A stretch of 64,000 nt of DNA from Rubrivivax sp. Its GTDB lineage: Bacteria; Pseudomonadota; Gammaproteobacteria; Burkholderiales; Burkholderiaceae_C. The DNA is taken from the NCBI GenBank assembly GCA_022843905.1, contig JALHMT010000002.1, forward strand, positions 205,317 to 269,316, read 5' to 3'. Numbering within the stretch: the first letter of the stretch is position 1; every line of letters starts with the position of its first letter. A program made the translations under genes and the position numbers. A model generated the notes under the pieces. That model did not search any database. It had not been told where the DNA came from and was given only the letters and a program-made list of their open reading frames with translations. This document shows, in pieces, positions 7,960 to 15,962 of this stretch.

Positions 7960-8943
7960 TCATTGCTGCGGCTGGAGATTGATCGACCGGGCGATGGCCT
8001 GGTAGCGCGCGATCTCGGCCTGGTACAGACGGTCCAGTTCGGCCAGCGACATCGGCGGCACGATGATGTTGCCGGTGTTCTCGAAGGCCTGGCGCGTCTG
8101 CGGGTTGGCCATGGCATCGTACAAGGCCTTGTTCAGGCGCTGTGCCACGTCGTCCGGCGTCTGGCGCGGCACCTGGACGCCGGCCCAGGAATCGAACTCG
8201 AATCCGGCCAGCCTGGGGTGGGCGGCCAGCGCGGCGACCTTCGGGAAGCGCGCCAGCGGCGCCGCGGTGGCCAGGCCGATGGCCTTGAGCTTGCCGTCGG
8301 CGATGGTGGGCGGCACTGGGCCGGCGAAGATGGTGAACATCAGGTCCACCTGGCCGCCCATCAGGTCGCCCATGGCCGGCGCCGATCCCCGGTACGGCAC
8401 GTGGATGAGTTCGATGCCGGTCGCCTGTGACAGTCTTTCGGCCACCAGGTGGAACATGCTGCCTGCGCCGGTGTTGGCCATGGTCAGAGGCCGGCCCTTG
8501 CGCTGGGCCGCCAGGGCGATGAGTTCGTCGATGTTGTCGGCCGGCAGGTCCTTGCGCGCGATCAGCACCAGCGGCGCCCTGACGAGCTGGGCCACCATGC
8601 GCAGGTCGGTCGGCTTGTACTTCACGCTGGCCAGCGTCAGCGGCGGGATGATGAGTTCCAGCGGGCTGCCCAGCAGCAGCGTGTGGCCGTCGGTGCCGGT
8701 CAGCATCTTCTGCACGCCCATGGCGCCACCGACGCCGCCGATGTTCTCCACGACCAGCGGCTGTCCCAGCGCCTTCTGGGTGTCGTTCTGGATCTGGCGC
8801 GCCACGAAGTCCGAAGGCCCGCCGGCCGGCCAGGGCACGACCAGGCTGACCGGCTTGCTGGGCCAGGCCTGGGCCAGCGCGGAAGAGGCGACGATCGTCA
8901 GCCCCGCGACCAGGGCTGCGCTGCGCAGCAGAAGCGTGTTCAT
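7960..8943 (-). CDS. Bug/TctC-family tripartite tricarboxylate transporter substrate-binding protein
   Basis: Periplasmic solute receptor of the Bug family, greatly expanded in Burkholderiales, usually binding carboxylates or related small polar compounds. The start at MNTLLLRS gives a clean signal peptide (hydrophobic core, cleavage after SSALAQA) and 327 aa, the family norm; AAGGA lies 8 nt upstream. Family features are WPSKPVSLVVPWPAGGPSD and VVENIGGVGGAMGVQ near the N-terminus and HVPYRGSAPAMGDLMGGQVD in the middle. No TctA/TctB membrane subunits are nearby, as is common for Bug proteins. Likely co-transcribed with the amidase. Confidence 0.92.
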   Translation of the reverse strand: MNTLLLRSAALVAGLTIVASSALAQAWPSKPVSLVVPWPAGGPSDFVARQIQNDTQKALGQPLVVENIGGVGGAMGVQKMLTGTDGHTLLLGSPLELIIPPLTLASVKYKPTDLRMVAQLVRAPLVLIARKDLPADNIDELIALAAQRKGRPLTMANTGAGSMFHLVAERLSQATGIELIHVPYRGSAPAMGDLMGGQVDLMFTIFAGPVPPTIADGKLKAIGLATAAPLARFPKVAALAAHPRLAGFEFDSWAGVQVPRQTPDDVAQRLNKALYDAMANPQTRQAFENTGNIIVPPMSLAELDRLYQAEIARYQAIARSINLQPQQ

Positions 8944-9237
8944 GGCAGGGGTCCTTGCTCGAGGGTGGCTCACGTCGGGTGAGCCGATCAGGGCCGGATC
9001 CTAGAAACCGAACGCGCGATCGAACAGGCAATATGTTGTGGGCATGACAGCCACGGGTTGTCACCCGAGGCCACGGCTTCTGGGCACAATCGATCGCACC
9101 GATGGAGACGTTTCCAGGCTCATTGCGGTCCAGCGACGATCCTCGGCGCGGAGATCCTGCAGACAGCGTTCAAGCACGGGACGTCCTGCCGAGGACGTCT
9201 GGTTGTCTCCTGGGCGGCTGCATTGCGGGAGCCACAC
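8944..9237. promoter_or_regulatory. Divergent intergenic region between Bug receptor and LysR gene
   Basis: 294 bp separating two divergent starts, where both promoters and the LysR operator are expected. I see no convincing pair of -35/-10 boxes. An AT-richer patch near 9030-9050 contains ATG-N7-CAT, loosely fitting a T-N11-A LysR box. Confidence 0.3.
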
Positions 9238-10200
9238 ATGAAGCTGTATCAATTCGAGGCCCTGGTGGCGGTGGTCGAGCACGGCGGGATCCGTGCCGCG
9301 GCGCGGGCGCTCAACGTGTCGCAGGCCGCCATCACGAAGTCGATGCGCCTGCTGGAGGACGAGGCCGGAACGCCGCTGCTCGTCCGCCGTGCGCGGGGCG
9401 TGGCGCTCACCGAGGCGGGCCAGCGCCTGCTGGCACGCGCGCGCGTCATCACCCGCCAGGTGGCGCTGGCGCAGGAGGATCTGCGACAGGCCGGCGGTGA
9501 GGACGGCGGCACGCTGCGCGTGGGTCTGACGCCGTTCCTGAACTTCACGGCGCTCGGCGAGACCTTCAGCTGGTTCAGGCAGCGTTACCGCAGCGTGCAG
9601 CTGCAGTTCATCGAGGGGCTGATGACGCGGGTGCTGCCGCGGCTGCGCGACGGTACGCTGGACATCGCCGCCGTGGCCGCCGACGTGGGTGAGATCGAAG
9701 GTGACGAGTTCAGCGCCCGGCGCTTGCTGCGGGCGCCGCAGTGTGTCGTGGTGCGCGCCGGGCACCCCGTGCTGGCCGACCCGGACGCACGCGCGCTGAC
9801 TGCGCTCGAATGGGTGCTCACGCAACCGATCCGCAGTGCAGGCCAGCCCCGTGTCGACGCGATGTTCGCGCTGGCAGGCGTTGCACCGCCCACGCGCGTG
9901 GTCGTCTGCGAGACGCTGGCGGCCATGTCCATCCTGCGCCACTCCGACGCGGTGAGCATCTTTCCTGAGCCGCTGCTGGGCCATCCCGAGACGCGGGGCC
10001 TGGTGGCCATCGCCAACGCACCCCTGCGCCCTTGCGACATCGAACTGCTGCTGCTGACGCAGCCCGACGTGCCGCTGACGCCCGCCGCCGAGCACTTCGC
10101 CCATTGCCTGGCAACGGTCTGCGGCGCGACAGCCGCGCCGCAGGACGGTCAGCGCTCGCAGGCGAAGCTGGCCGCGGCCTCGGGGTCGCCGCCCTTGTAG
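9238..10200 (+). CDS. LysR-type transcriptional regulator
   Basis: 320-aa LysR-family regulator. The N-terminal winged helix-turn-helix is clear (MKLYQFEALVAVVEHGGIRA, NVSQAAITKSMRLLEDEAG, GVALTEAGQRLL), followed by the periplasmic-binding-like effector domain from about residue 90 (GTLRVGLTPFLNF). The start was put at MKLYQ because the family N-terminus begins there; the in-frame upstream extension has no family resemblance. It is divergent from the Bug-amidase pair, its probable target. It converges with and overlaps the tannase-family gene by 52 bp. Confidence 0.88.
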   Translation: MKLYQFEALVAVVEHGGIRAAARALNVSQAAITKSMRLLEDEAGTPLLVRRARGVALTEAGQRLLARARVITRQVALAQEDLRQAGGEDGGTLRVGLTPFLNFTALGETFSWFRQRYRSVQLQFIEGLMTRVLPRLRDGTLDIAAVAADVGEIEGDEFSARRLLRAPQCVVVRAGHPVLADPDARALTALEWVLTQPIRSAGQPRVDAMFALAGVAPPTRVVVCETLAAMSILRHSDAVSIFPEPLLGHPETRGLVAIANAPLRPCDIELLLLTQPDVPLTPAAEHFAHCLATVCGATAAPQDGQRSQAKLAAASGSPPL

Positions 10201-11885
10201 CGGGCGACCAGCGGGTACGGGCACAGGGGTCGCTGGCGGTTCGGCGACCAGTCGGTGGGCACCTCGGCGTTGGCGCCGCCGGGATTGCCGGCACGACGGG
10301 CCGTGGCGATGATGCGATCGGGCACCGTTCCGTTCTCGACCCACTCGACCAGCGCGGTCAGTGCGTCGAACTGGTCGGTCGCCGGTCCGCCGCGCGAATG
10401 GCCCATGCCGGGCACCGCATAGAAGCGCGCGAAGCGGTTGGCCCGTCCGTCGTTGGCGGCGTCCAGGCCGCGGTACCAGGCGGCCGTGTCGTCGATCGAG
10501 AAGATGGCGTCGGCAGTGCCATGGATCACCATCAGCTTGCCGCCGCGGTCACGCAGGCGGTCGAGCCGGGTCGGATTGGGCGGCGCCATGAACGACAGCG
10601 AGCTTTCGGTGTAGACGGCATTGGTGGCCAGCAGCTTGGGGGCCTCGGCGTCGAGGTTGAAGTTCAGCGCGAACGCGGCGGTCCGCGAGGTGTCGGTGGC
10701 CATCGCGATGTCGCTGGACGGCGGCGTCGAGAAGATGAAGCCCACCGAGACCGGGTTGCGCGCGGTGCGCACCGAGTTGCGGAACTTCCACTCGGCCCAG
10801 TTGCCCTGGGAGAGGCCCGGATCGAACGGGAAGCCGGGGTAGAACAACTCGCCGCTGGCCAGGCGCACCGGCGAGAACGCGGCCACCACCACCGGCTTCT
10901 GCGCCGCACTGAGGCAGCTGCCGTCGCGCGGGCCGCTGCAGGTGGGCACATCGCGGGCCAGATCGAAGGCGCCGCGGCAGGCTTCGGTGTCCTGCACCAG
11001 GCCGTCCACCAGGCCGTCCAGCGCGTCGCACCGCGCGAGGATGGCGTTGGCGATGAGCCGGCGCTCGGGCGGGGGCAGAGCCGATTCGAAGTCGGGCAGG
11101 CCGTTGACGACCCGGGTCGTCGCCACCGTGTCCCAGCGCTTGATCTGCGAGAGGTTGGCCATCGAGGCCCTGGGCAGGAAGATGCCCGGCGCACCGGAGA
11201 GCACACCGTCGTATTCGTCGGGCAGGCGCGCCGCTGCCACCAGCGCGTGGCGGCCGCCGTTGGAGGTGCCGGCGATGTACGAACGATCGGGGCCCTTGCC
11301 ATAGGCCGCGCGGATCAGGGCCTTGGCCATCGGGGTGAGCGTGCCCACGGCCTGGTAGCCATAGTCCAGCCGCGCCTGCGGGTCCAGGCCGAACAAGGGG
11401 TTCTGTGCCGAGGTGTGCCCGGCGTCCGAGCTGATGATGGCAAAGCCCTGCTGCAGTCCGTTGCGCAGCAGGCCGCCGCTGCCCAGGGAGTTGCCGCCGT
11501 CTGCGGTGACCACCACGCCGTCGGTGCCGCCGTTGGCCTGGTACAGGTAGCGGCCGCTCCAGTCGCGCGGCAGGCGCATCTCGAAGCCGATGGCATAGGC
11601 CTGTCCGTCCACCGGGCTGACGCGCTCGTTCATGCGGCCCGTGACGCGGCAGTGCTCGGCGACCGGCTGCCCGGCATTGGTGAGCGTGCCGGCCGGCACG
11701 AGGGTGGCGGCGGTGATGTTCGTCGCGGCGAAGCGGAAGCTGGTGGCCAGCGCGCTGCACTCGGCCAGGGTCGCGCCGCGGGCTGCGGTGAGCTGCGGCA
11801 GCGACCCGTCGTCGCTGCCGCCGCAGGCGGCGAGGGCCAGCAGGCCGGCGACGAAGGGCGCCAGTTTGGAAAGGCGGATGATCAC
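10149..11885 (-). CDS. Tannase/feruloyl esterase-family lipoprotein
   Basis: Secreted alpha/beta-hydrolase of the tannase/feruloyl esterase family, the family that includes MHETase; it would cleave aromatic ester substrates in the periplasm or on the outer membrane. 578 aa. A type II signal peptide is visible, with lipobox LALAAC and Cys21. The nucleophile is Ser208 in GTSNGG; Asp follows in HGTADAIFS and His in GMGHSRGG near the C-terminus. The usual Cys pair flanking Ser and His (the CS-D-HC disulfide) is replaced by Thr207 and Ser. The start is GTG with AGGAG 7 nt upstream. Substrate is not deducible. Confidence 0.85.
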   Translation of the reverse strand: MIIRLSKLAPFVAGLLALAACGGSDDGSLPQLTAARGATLAECSALATSFRFAATNITAATLVPAGTLTNAGQPVAEHCRVTGRMNERVSPVDGQAYAIGFEMRLPRDWSGRYLYQANGGTDGVVVTADGGNSLGSGGLLRNGLQQGFAIISSDAGHTSAQNPLFGLDPQARLDYGYQAVGTLTPMAKALIRAAYGKGPDRSYIAGTSNGGRHALVAAARLPDEYDGVLSGAPGIFLPRASMANLSQIKRWDTVATTRVVNGLPDFESALPPPERRLIANAILARCDALDGLVDGLVQDTEACRGAFDLARDVPTCSGPRDGSCLSAAQKPVVVAAFSPVRLASGELFYPGFPFDPGLSQGNWAEWKFRNSVRTARNPVSVGFIFSTPPSSDIAMATDTSRTAAFALNFNLDAEAPKLLATNAVYTESSLSFMAPPNPTRLDRLRDRGGKLMVIHGTADAIFSIDDTAAWYRGLDAANDGRANRFARFYAVPGMGHSRGGPATDQFDALTALVEWVENGTVPDRIIATARRAGNPGGANAEVPTDWSPNRQRPLCPYPLVARYKGGDPEAAASFACER

Positions 11886-12258
11886 TCGATGTCTCCTGGT
11901 GTTGTTGTGCTTGATGGGACCCGCCCGTCGTCGGCGGGCCCTGCAGGCGCAGGCGGCGGCCCGAGCTCAGTCCGGGAATGTAGACAGGCCGATCGGCCCC
12001 GGAGCACAGCCGCGGTGTACGCGCTGTCAACGCTGAGGTTGACGCTGCGCCTGGGCCATCGTCAAGCAACAACCCCAGCCGGCTGAAGGCAAGACCTCGA
12101 GCTTGCATCGGGGCGACCGCCGCAGCCGCAACCACGCCATGCTGCGGTGGGGCACACGGTCACCTTCAGCGTCACTGCCGAGGGCACAGCGCCCCTGGCC
12201 TGTCCGTGGCGGCACCCGGCTGGGGTTCAGGCCGCCTGGCGGCCGGTGTCTCTCGCGC
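11886..12258. other. 373-bp intergenic region, tannase-family gene upstream side
   Basis: No gene is supported here. It holds the upstream region of the tannase-family gene and the downstream end of cobT, both on the minus strand. A perfect -35 hexamer TTGACA lies on the minus strand at 12025-12030, but the best -10 at 16-nt spacing is only TGTGCT. The compact inverted repeat GGCCGCC-T-GGCGGCC (12230-12244), 15 nt after the cobT stop, may help end cobT transcription; it has no T tract. Confidence 0.4.
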
Positions 12259-13989
12259 TCATCGGTGGTGCCGCCCCGCCAGCAGCTCCAGCACCTCGCG
12301 GAACACGCTGTTGCCGGTGGCCACGGACAGGTCCACCGCCTGTGCGTGCCGGTAGAAGGGGCTCAGGTCCAGCCCGACGCCCAGGCCGTGGATGCGCACG
12401 CGGCCGGCGGCGTCGTGGCGCGCCACCACCTGCTGCAGGTGGTGGTCGAGGTAGGTGTCGTCGTTGGCGAGATTCGTCGCGCCGTCCATCGGGCAGCCGT
12501 CGCTGACCACCACCAGGCGCTGGTGGCGTTCGTCGCGCAGCGCCAGGCGGCTGCAGGCCCAGTCGACCGCTTCGCCGTCGATGCCTTCGCGGAAGAGGTC
12601 GCCCTTCAGCAGCACGCCGATGTCGGCCCGCGCACGGCGCCAGGGCGTGTCGGCGGCCTTGAAGACGATGTGGCAGCGTTCGTTCAATCGACCGGGATGT
12701 GAAGGTCGCCCTGCGCGCTGCCAGTCGCGCATCGCGCGGCCGCCGTTCCAGGCGTGGGTGGTGAAGCCCAGCACTTCACACGACACGCCGGCCATCTCCA
12801 GCGCGCGCGCGAAGACGTCCACCAGCATCGCCACCGACTCGATGTGCTGCCGCATCGAGCCCGAGCAGTCGATCAGGAAGCTGACGATGCAGTCGGCCAC
12901 CGGCTCGGTGCGTTCGGTGCGGAACAGCCGGCGTTCGGTGGGCGAGGTGATGAGCTGCGCCAGCCGCCTGCCGTCGATGCGGCCTTCTTCCTGGCCGGCG
13001 TCCCAGCCGTCGGTGGCCGGCTCGGCCAGCAGCGCCTTCAGCTCGCGCGCCAGGCGCGGCAGGTTCAGGCCCTGCGCGGCGATGCGCCGGTCCAGCTGCT
13101 CGCGGAACTCGACCAGCTGCTCCTTGCGCGCCAGGCCGCCGGCGGTCACTTCGCTGTCGTAAGCGGTGGTGAAGATCCGGTAGCCGTCGACCGACTCTTC
13201 CAGCACGCGGCTGCTGCCGCCTACCGCGGCGGCGATGCCTTCCTCGACCTGCGCGTCGACGTCCATCACCAGCGCGAAGGCGGCACGTTCGGTGTCCTGC
13301 CCGTCGCGCAGGCTGACGGCCTGGTCCTGGCCGTCGTCGCTGCCGCGGATCATGTCGCCCACCACCCGGGCCAGGGCCAGCGCGTGTTCGGCGTAGGCGG
13401 CCTGGTCGCTCCTCGTGCGGCGCAGCCCGGCCAGGGAATGACCGATGACGGGCACCAGCGCGCCGCGGGTGGTCTCCATCATGTCCTCGGTCTCTTCCAG
13501 CGCCGGCTCGCCGGTCACGCGCGTGCGGCAGATCTGGATCACCGTGAACAGCAGCAGGCCGCGCGCCGTGTCGCTGAAGCCGCCGTGGTGCGCGTCGTGC
13601 AGCCATTGCGCGAAGCGCTGGCGCAGGTTCTCCTTCACGCCGGGCAGGCCGTCGGGCACCTGGCTCTCCACGCGGAACTGCTCCAGCAGGTCGAACAGCA
13701 GGCGGTCGACCGGCTCGGCCGGGCACAGGCTGCGGTGCAGGGCGTCGTCGGACAGGCGCAGCCGCAGCGCCAGGCCATCGGCGGCGCCGCGAAAGGCCTG
13801 GAAGGGCTCTTCGCCGAGCTTGGGGTGCAGGTGCGGCGCGAACAGCGGCAGCGTGCGCGCGCCCTGGTGCAGGCGGCGCCCGCGGAAGTGCAGCGAGGTG
13901 TCGCCGGCCAGCGCACGGATGGCCGCGGCGCACAGCTCCTCGGTGCGCTGCTGCAGCCGGGCTTCGGCGTGCGCTTCGAGCGCGCTCAT
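12259..13989 (-). CDS. cobT: Cobaltochelatase CobT-like VWA protein
   Basis: CobT-family protein (576 aa, close to the usual 600-640 aa), a subunit of aerobic CobNST cobaltochelatase that inserts cobalt into hydrogenobyrinate a,c-diamide. The C-terminal VWA domain has an intact MIDAS motif DCSGS at residues 374-378, preceded by CIVSFLI. The N-terminal region has the family fold, but the acidic linker around residues 217-233 is short. It begins one base after the cobS stop, so the two are co-expressed. The catalytic CobN subunit is not in the window. A role as a MoxR/VWA activator for another metalloenzyme is a possible alternative. Confidence 0.82.
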   Translation of the reverse strand: MSALEAHAEARLQQRTEELCAAAIRALAGDTSLHFRGRRLHQGARTLPLFAPHLHPKLGEEPFQAFRGAADGLALRLRLSDDALHRSLCPAEPVDRLLFDLLEQFRVESQVPDGLPGVKENLRQRFAQWLHDAHHGGFSDTARGLLLFTVIQICRTRVTGEPALEETEDMMETTRGALVPVIGHSLAGLRRTRSDQAAYAEHALALARVVGDMIRGSDDGQDQAVSLRDGQDTERAAFALVMDVDAQVEEGIAAAVGGSSRVLEESVDGYRIFTTAYDSEVTAGGLARKEQLVEFREQLDRRIAAQGLNLPRLARELKALLAEPATDGWDAGQEEGRIDGRRLAQLITSPTERRLFRTERTEPVADCIVSFLIDCSGSMRQHIESVAMLVDVFARALEMAGVSCEVLGFTTHAWNGGRAMRDWQRAGRPSHPGRLNERCHIVFKAADTPWRRARADIGVLLKGDLFREGIDGEAVDWACSRLALRDERHQRLVVVSDGCPMDGATNLANDDTYLDHHLQQVVARHDAAGRVRIHGLGVGLDLSPFYRHAQAVDLSVATGNSVFREVLELLAGRHHR

Positions 13990-13990
13990 C

Positions 13991-14962
13991 TCAATCCTTC
14001 GAGATCAGCTCGGCGTCGAAGCAGCGCTGGTAGTACTCCGCCACCAAGGGCCGTTCAGCCTCGTCGCACTTGTTGACGAAGGACAGCCGCAGCGCCAAAG
14101 CCGTGTCCTTGAAGATCTCGAGGTTCTCGGCCCAGGTGATGACGGTGCGCGGTGACATCAGCGTCGACAGGTCGCCGGCCTCGAAGCCTTTGCGCGTCAG
14201 GCCGGCCAGTGCCACCATCTGCTGCAGCAGCGCCGCGTGCTCGGGGCCGGCCAGGCTGGGCACGCGGGCCGCGACGATGGCGGCCTCTTCCTGCGGGCTC
14301 AGGTAGTTCAGCGTGGCCACGATGTTCCAGCGGTCGACCTGCGCGTGGTTCAGCCGCTGCGCGCCATGGTACATGCCGTTCAGGTTGCCCAGGCCCACCG
14401 TGTTGGCGGTGGCGAAGAGGCGGAACTGCGCGTGCGGCACGATGACGCGGTTCTGGTCGAGCAGCGTGAACTTGCCGTCGCGCTCCAGGATGCGCTGGAT
14501 CACGAACATCACGTCGGGCCGGCCGGCGTCGTACTCGTCGAAGATCAGCGCCACGGGGCGCTGCAGCGCCCAGGGCACGATGCCTTCCTGGAACTCGGTG
14601 ACCTGCTGGCCTTCACGCAGCACCACGGCATCGCGGCCCACCAGGTCGAGACGGCTGATGTGGCCGTCGAGGTTGACGCGCACGCAGGGCCAGTTCAGGC
14701 GCGCGGCCACCTGCTCGATGTGCGTGCTCTTGCCGGTGCCGTGCAGGCCCTGCACCAGCACGCGCCGGTTGCGCGTGAAGCCGGCCAGGATGGCCAGCGT
14801 CACGTCGCGGTTGAAGCGGTAGGCCTCGTCGACTTCGGGCACGTGCTCGTCGCGCTGGCTGAAGCAGGCGACCTTCATGTCACTGTCGATGCCGAAGAGT
14901 TCGCGCACGCCCACCAGGCGGTCGGGGGCGAGGGCGGCGATGTCGGGGGTGTTCAGGGTCAC
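13991..14962 (-). CDS. cobS: Cobaltochelatase CobS-like AAA+ ATPase
   Basis: 323-aa MoxR-type AAA+ ATPase of the CobS family, normal length. The N-terminus has the CobS hallmark LFGIDSDMKVACF; Walker A is GLHGTGKST (residues 72-80), Walker B ALIFDEYDA (139-147), and sensor 1 FATANTVGLG follows. With CobT it forms the ATP-driven ring that works with CobN in cobalt insertion. It lies between an IclR regulator and cobT, all on the minus strand, 60 bp after the regulator. No cobN or corrin ring gene accompanies it here. Confidence 0.88.
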   Translation of the reverse strand: MTLNTPDIAALAPDRLVGVRELFGIDSDMKVACFSQRDEHVPEVDEAYRFNRDVTLAILAGFTRNRRVLVQGLHGTGKSTHIEQVAARLNWPCVRVNLDGHISRLDLVGRDAVVLREGQQVTEFQEGIVPWALQRPVALIFDEYDAGRPDVMFVIQRILERDGKFTLLDQNRVIVPHAQFRLFATANTVGLGNLNGMYHGAQRLNHAQVDRWNIVATLNYLSPQEEAAIVAARVPSLAGPEHAALLQQMVALAGLTRKGFEAGDLSTLMSPRTVITWAENLEIFKDTALALRLSFVNKCDEAERPLVAEYYQRCFDAELISKD

Positions 14963-15022
14963 GGCGGGTCCAGTGGCGGCGTCTTCACGCCGGAGAAAGG
15001 TGCAGGAAGCAGGGCGGGGTGC

Positions 15023-15844
15023 TCAGGCGCGCCGTGCCCTGGGCGCGGCCTTGACCGGCGCCGCGGGGTGTTCGATGTCGTGCAGCGCCTGCGCCGCACG
15101 CCTCAGCGCCGGCAGCATGGCCAGGGCCTTGTCGATGGGAAACCGCATCACGGGCGCCTGCACCGCCACGCACAGCGTGCTGCGGCCCGGGGCCGGCACG
15201 GCCACGGCCACGCAGCGCAGGCCGGGCAGGAACTCTTCGTCGTCCACGGCGTGGCCTTCTCGCTTGATGCGCTTGCACTCGGCTTCCAGCGCCGCCAGTT
15301 CGGTCAACGTGTGCGGCGTGTAGGCCTGCAGCGGCGCGGCCTGCAGCAGGCGCTGGCGCTGCGACGGCGTCATCTGCGCCAGGAACAGCTTGCCGCTGGC
15401 CGAGCAGTGCGCTGGCACGCGCGAGCCGGGGTGCAGGTAGAAGCGCAGCGGGGCGGCGGTTTCCACGCGGTCGAGGTACATCACCTCGCCGCCGGCCAGC
15501 GTGGTGATGTTGCAGCTCTCGCCCAGTTCTTCGACCAGGCGGCGCAGCACCAGGTGGCGCGCGCCGTGCAGGCTGCTGTTGAGCAACAGGTTCTCGGCCA
15601 GCTGGCGCAGGCGGACACCGGTGCCGTAGTGGCGACCGTCGCCCTCGCGCTGCAGCAGGCCGGCGCTCTCCAGCTGCTGCAGCATGCGGTGCAGCGTGGG
15701 CTTGGGCAGACCGGTGGCTTCGACCAGGCCCTGCAGCGAATGCAGCTGGTCGCGCGAGGCGATGGTCTCCAGCAGCGCGATCAGCCGCAGCGCCGGCGTG
15801 TCGCCGGCGGGCTCGGGCGGCGGGGTCAGGGCCATCACTTTCAT
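15023..15844 (-). CDS. IclR-family transcriptional regulator
   Basis: 273-aa IclR-family regulator. The N-terminal winged helix is DTPALRLIALLETIAS then LVEATGLPKPTLHRMLQQLE; the C-terminal IclR effector domain contains the SGKLFLAQM segment after CSA. It is divergent from xsc with 118 bp between starts, the classic arrangement for a regulator of that operon, so control of sulfoacetaldehyde utilisation is the leading hypothesis. It could also drive cobS-cobT, which follow in the same direction. Two start codons 9 bp apart are possible (MKVMAL or MAL). Confidence 0.87.
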   Translation of the reverse strand: MKVMALTPPPEPAGDTPALRLIALLETIASRDQLHSLQGLVEATGLPKPTLHRMLQQLESAGLLQREGDGRHYGTGVRLRQLAENLLLNSSLHGARHLVLRRLVEELGESCNITTLAGGEVMYLDRVETAAPLRFYLHPGSRVPAHCSASGKLFLAQMTPSQRQRLLQAAPLQAYTPHTLTELAALEAECKRIKREGHAVDDEEFLPGLRCVAVAVPAPGRSTLCVAVQAPVMRFPIDKALAMLPALRRAAQALHDIEHPAAPVKAAPRARRA

Positions 15845-15871
15845 CGTGCGGCCATCATATGCAGATTCAGT

Positions 15872-15928
15872 CGAAAGTTCCAGCAAACGGACCAGGGAGT
15901 TTCGGAAAGTGGAATTCGTGGCTATAGT
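15872..15928 (+). promoter_or_regulatory. Candidate xsc promoter and IclR operator
   Basis: The IclR/xsc gap carries an imperfect inverted repeat, CGAAAGTTCC (15872-15881) and GGGAGTTTCG (15895-15904), 8 of 10 positions complementary. A -10-like TATAGT (15923-15928) lies downstream with only a weak -35 (TTTCGG). The repeat overlaps where the -35 would be, as expected for a regulator-controlled promoter. A GGAG Shine-Dalgarno follows near 15951. Confidence 0.45.
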
Positions 15929-15962
15929 TCGCCCACCGATCACCGCTCCAGGAGACCCGCGC

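Noticed and set aside
8090..9004. Plus-strand open frame opposite the Bug receptor gene
   Set aside because: Antisense of a gene with clear signal peptide and family motifs; its translation has no family similarity.
14963..15022. A cobalamin riboswitch before cobS
   Set aside because: The gap is only 60 bp and shows none of the expected B12-box-like structure.
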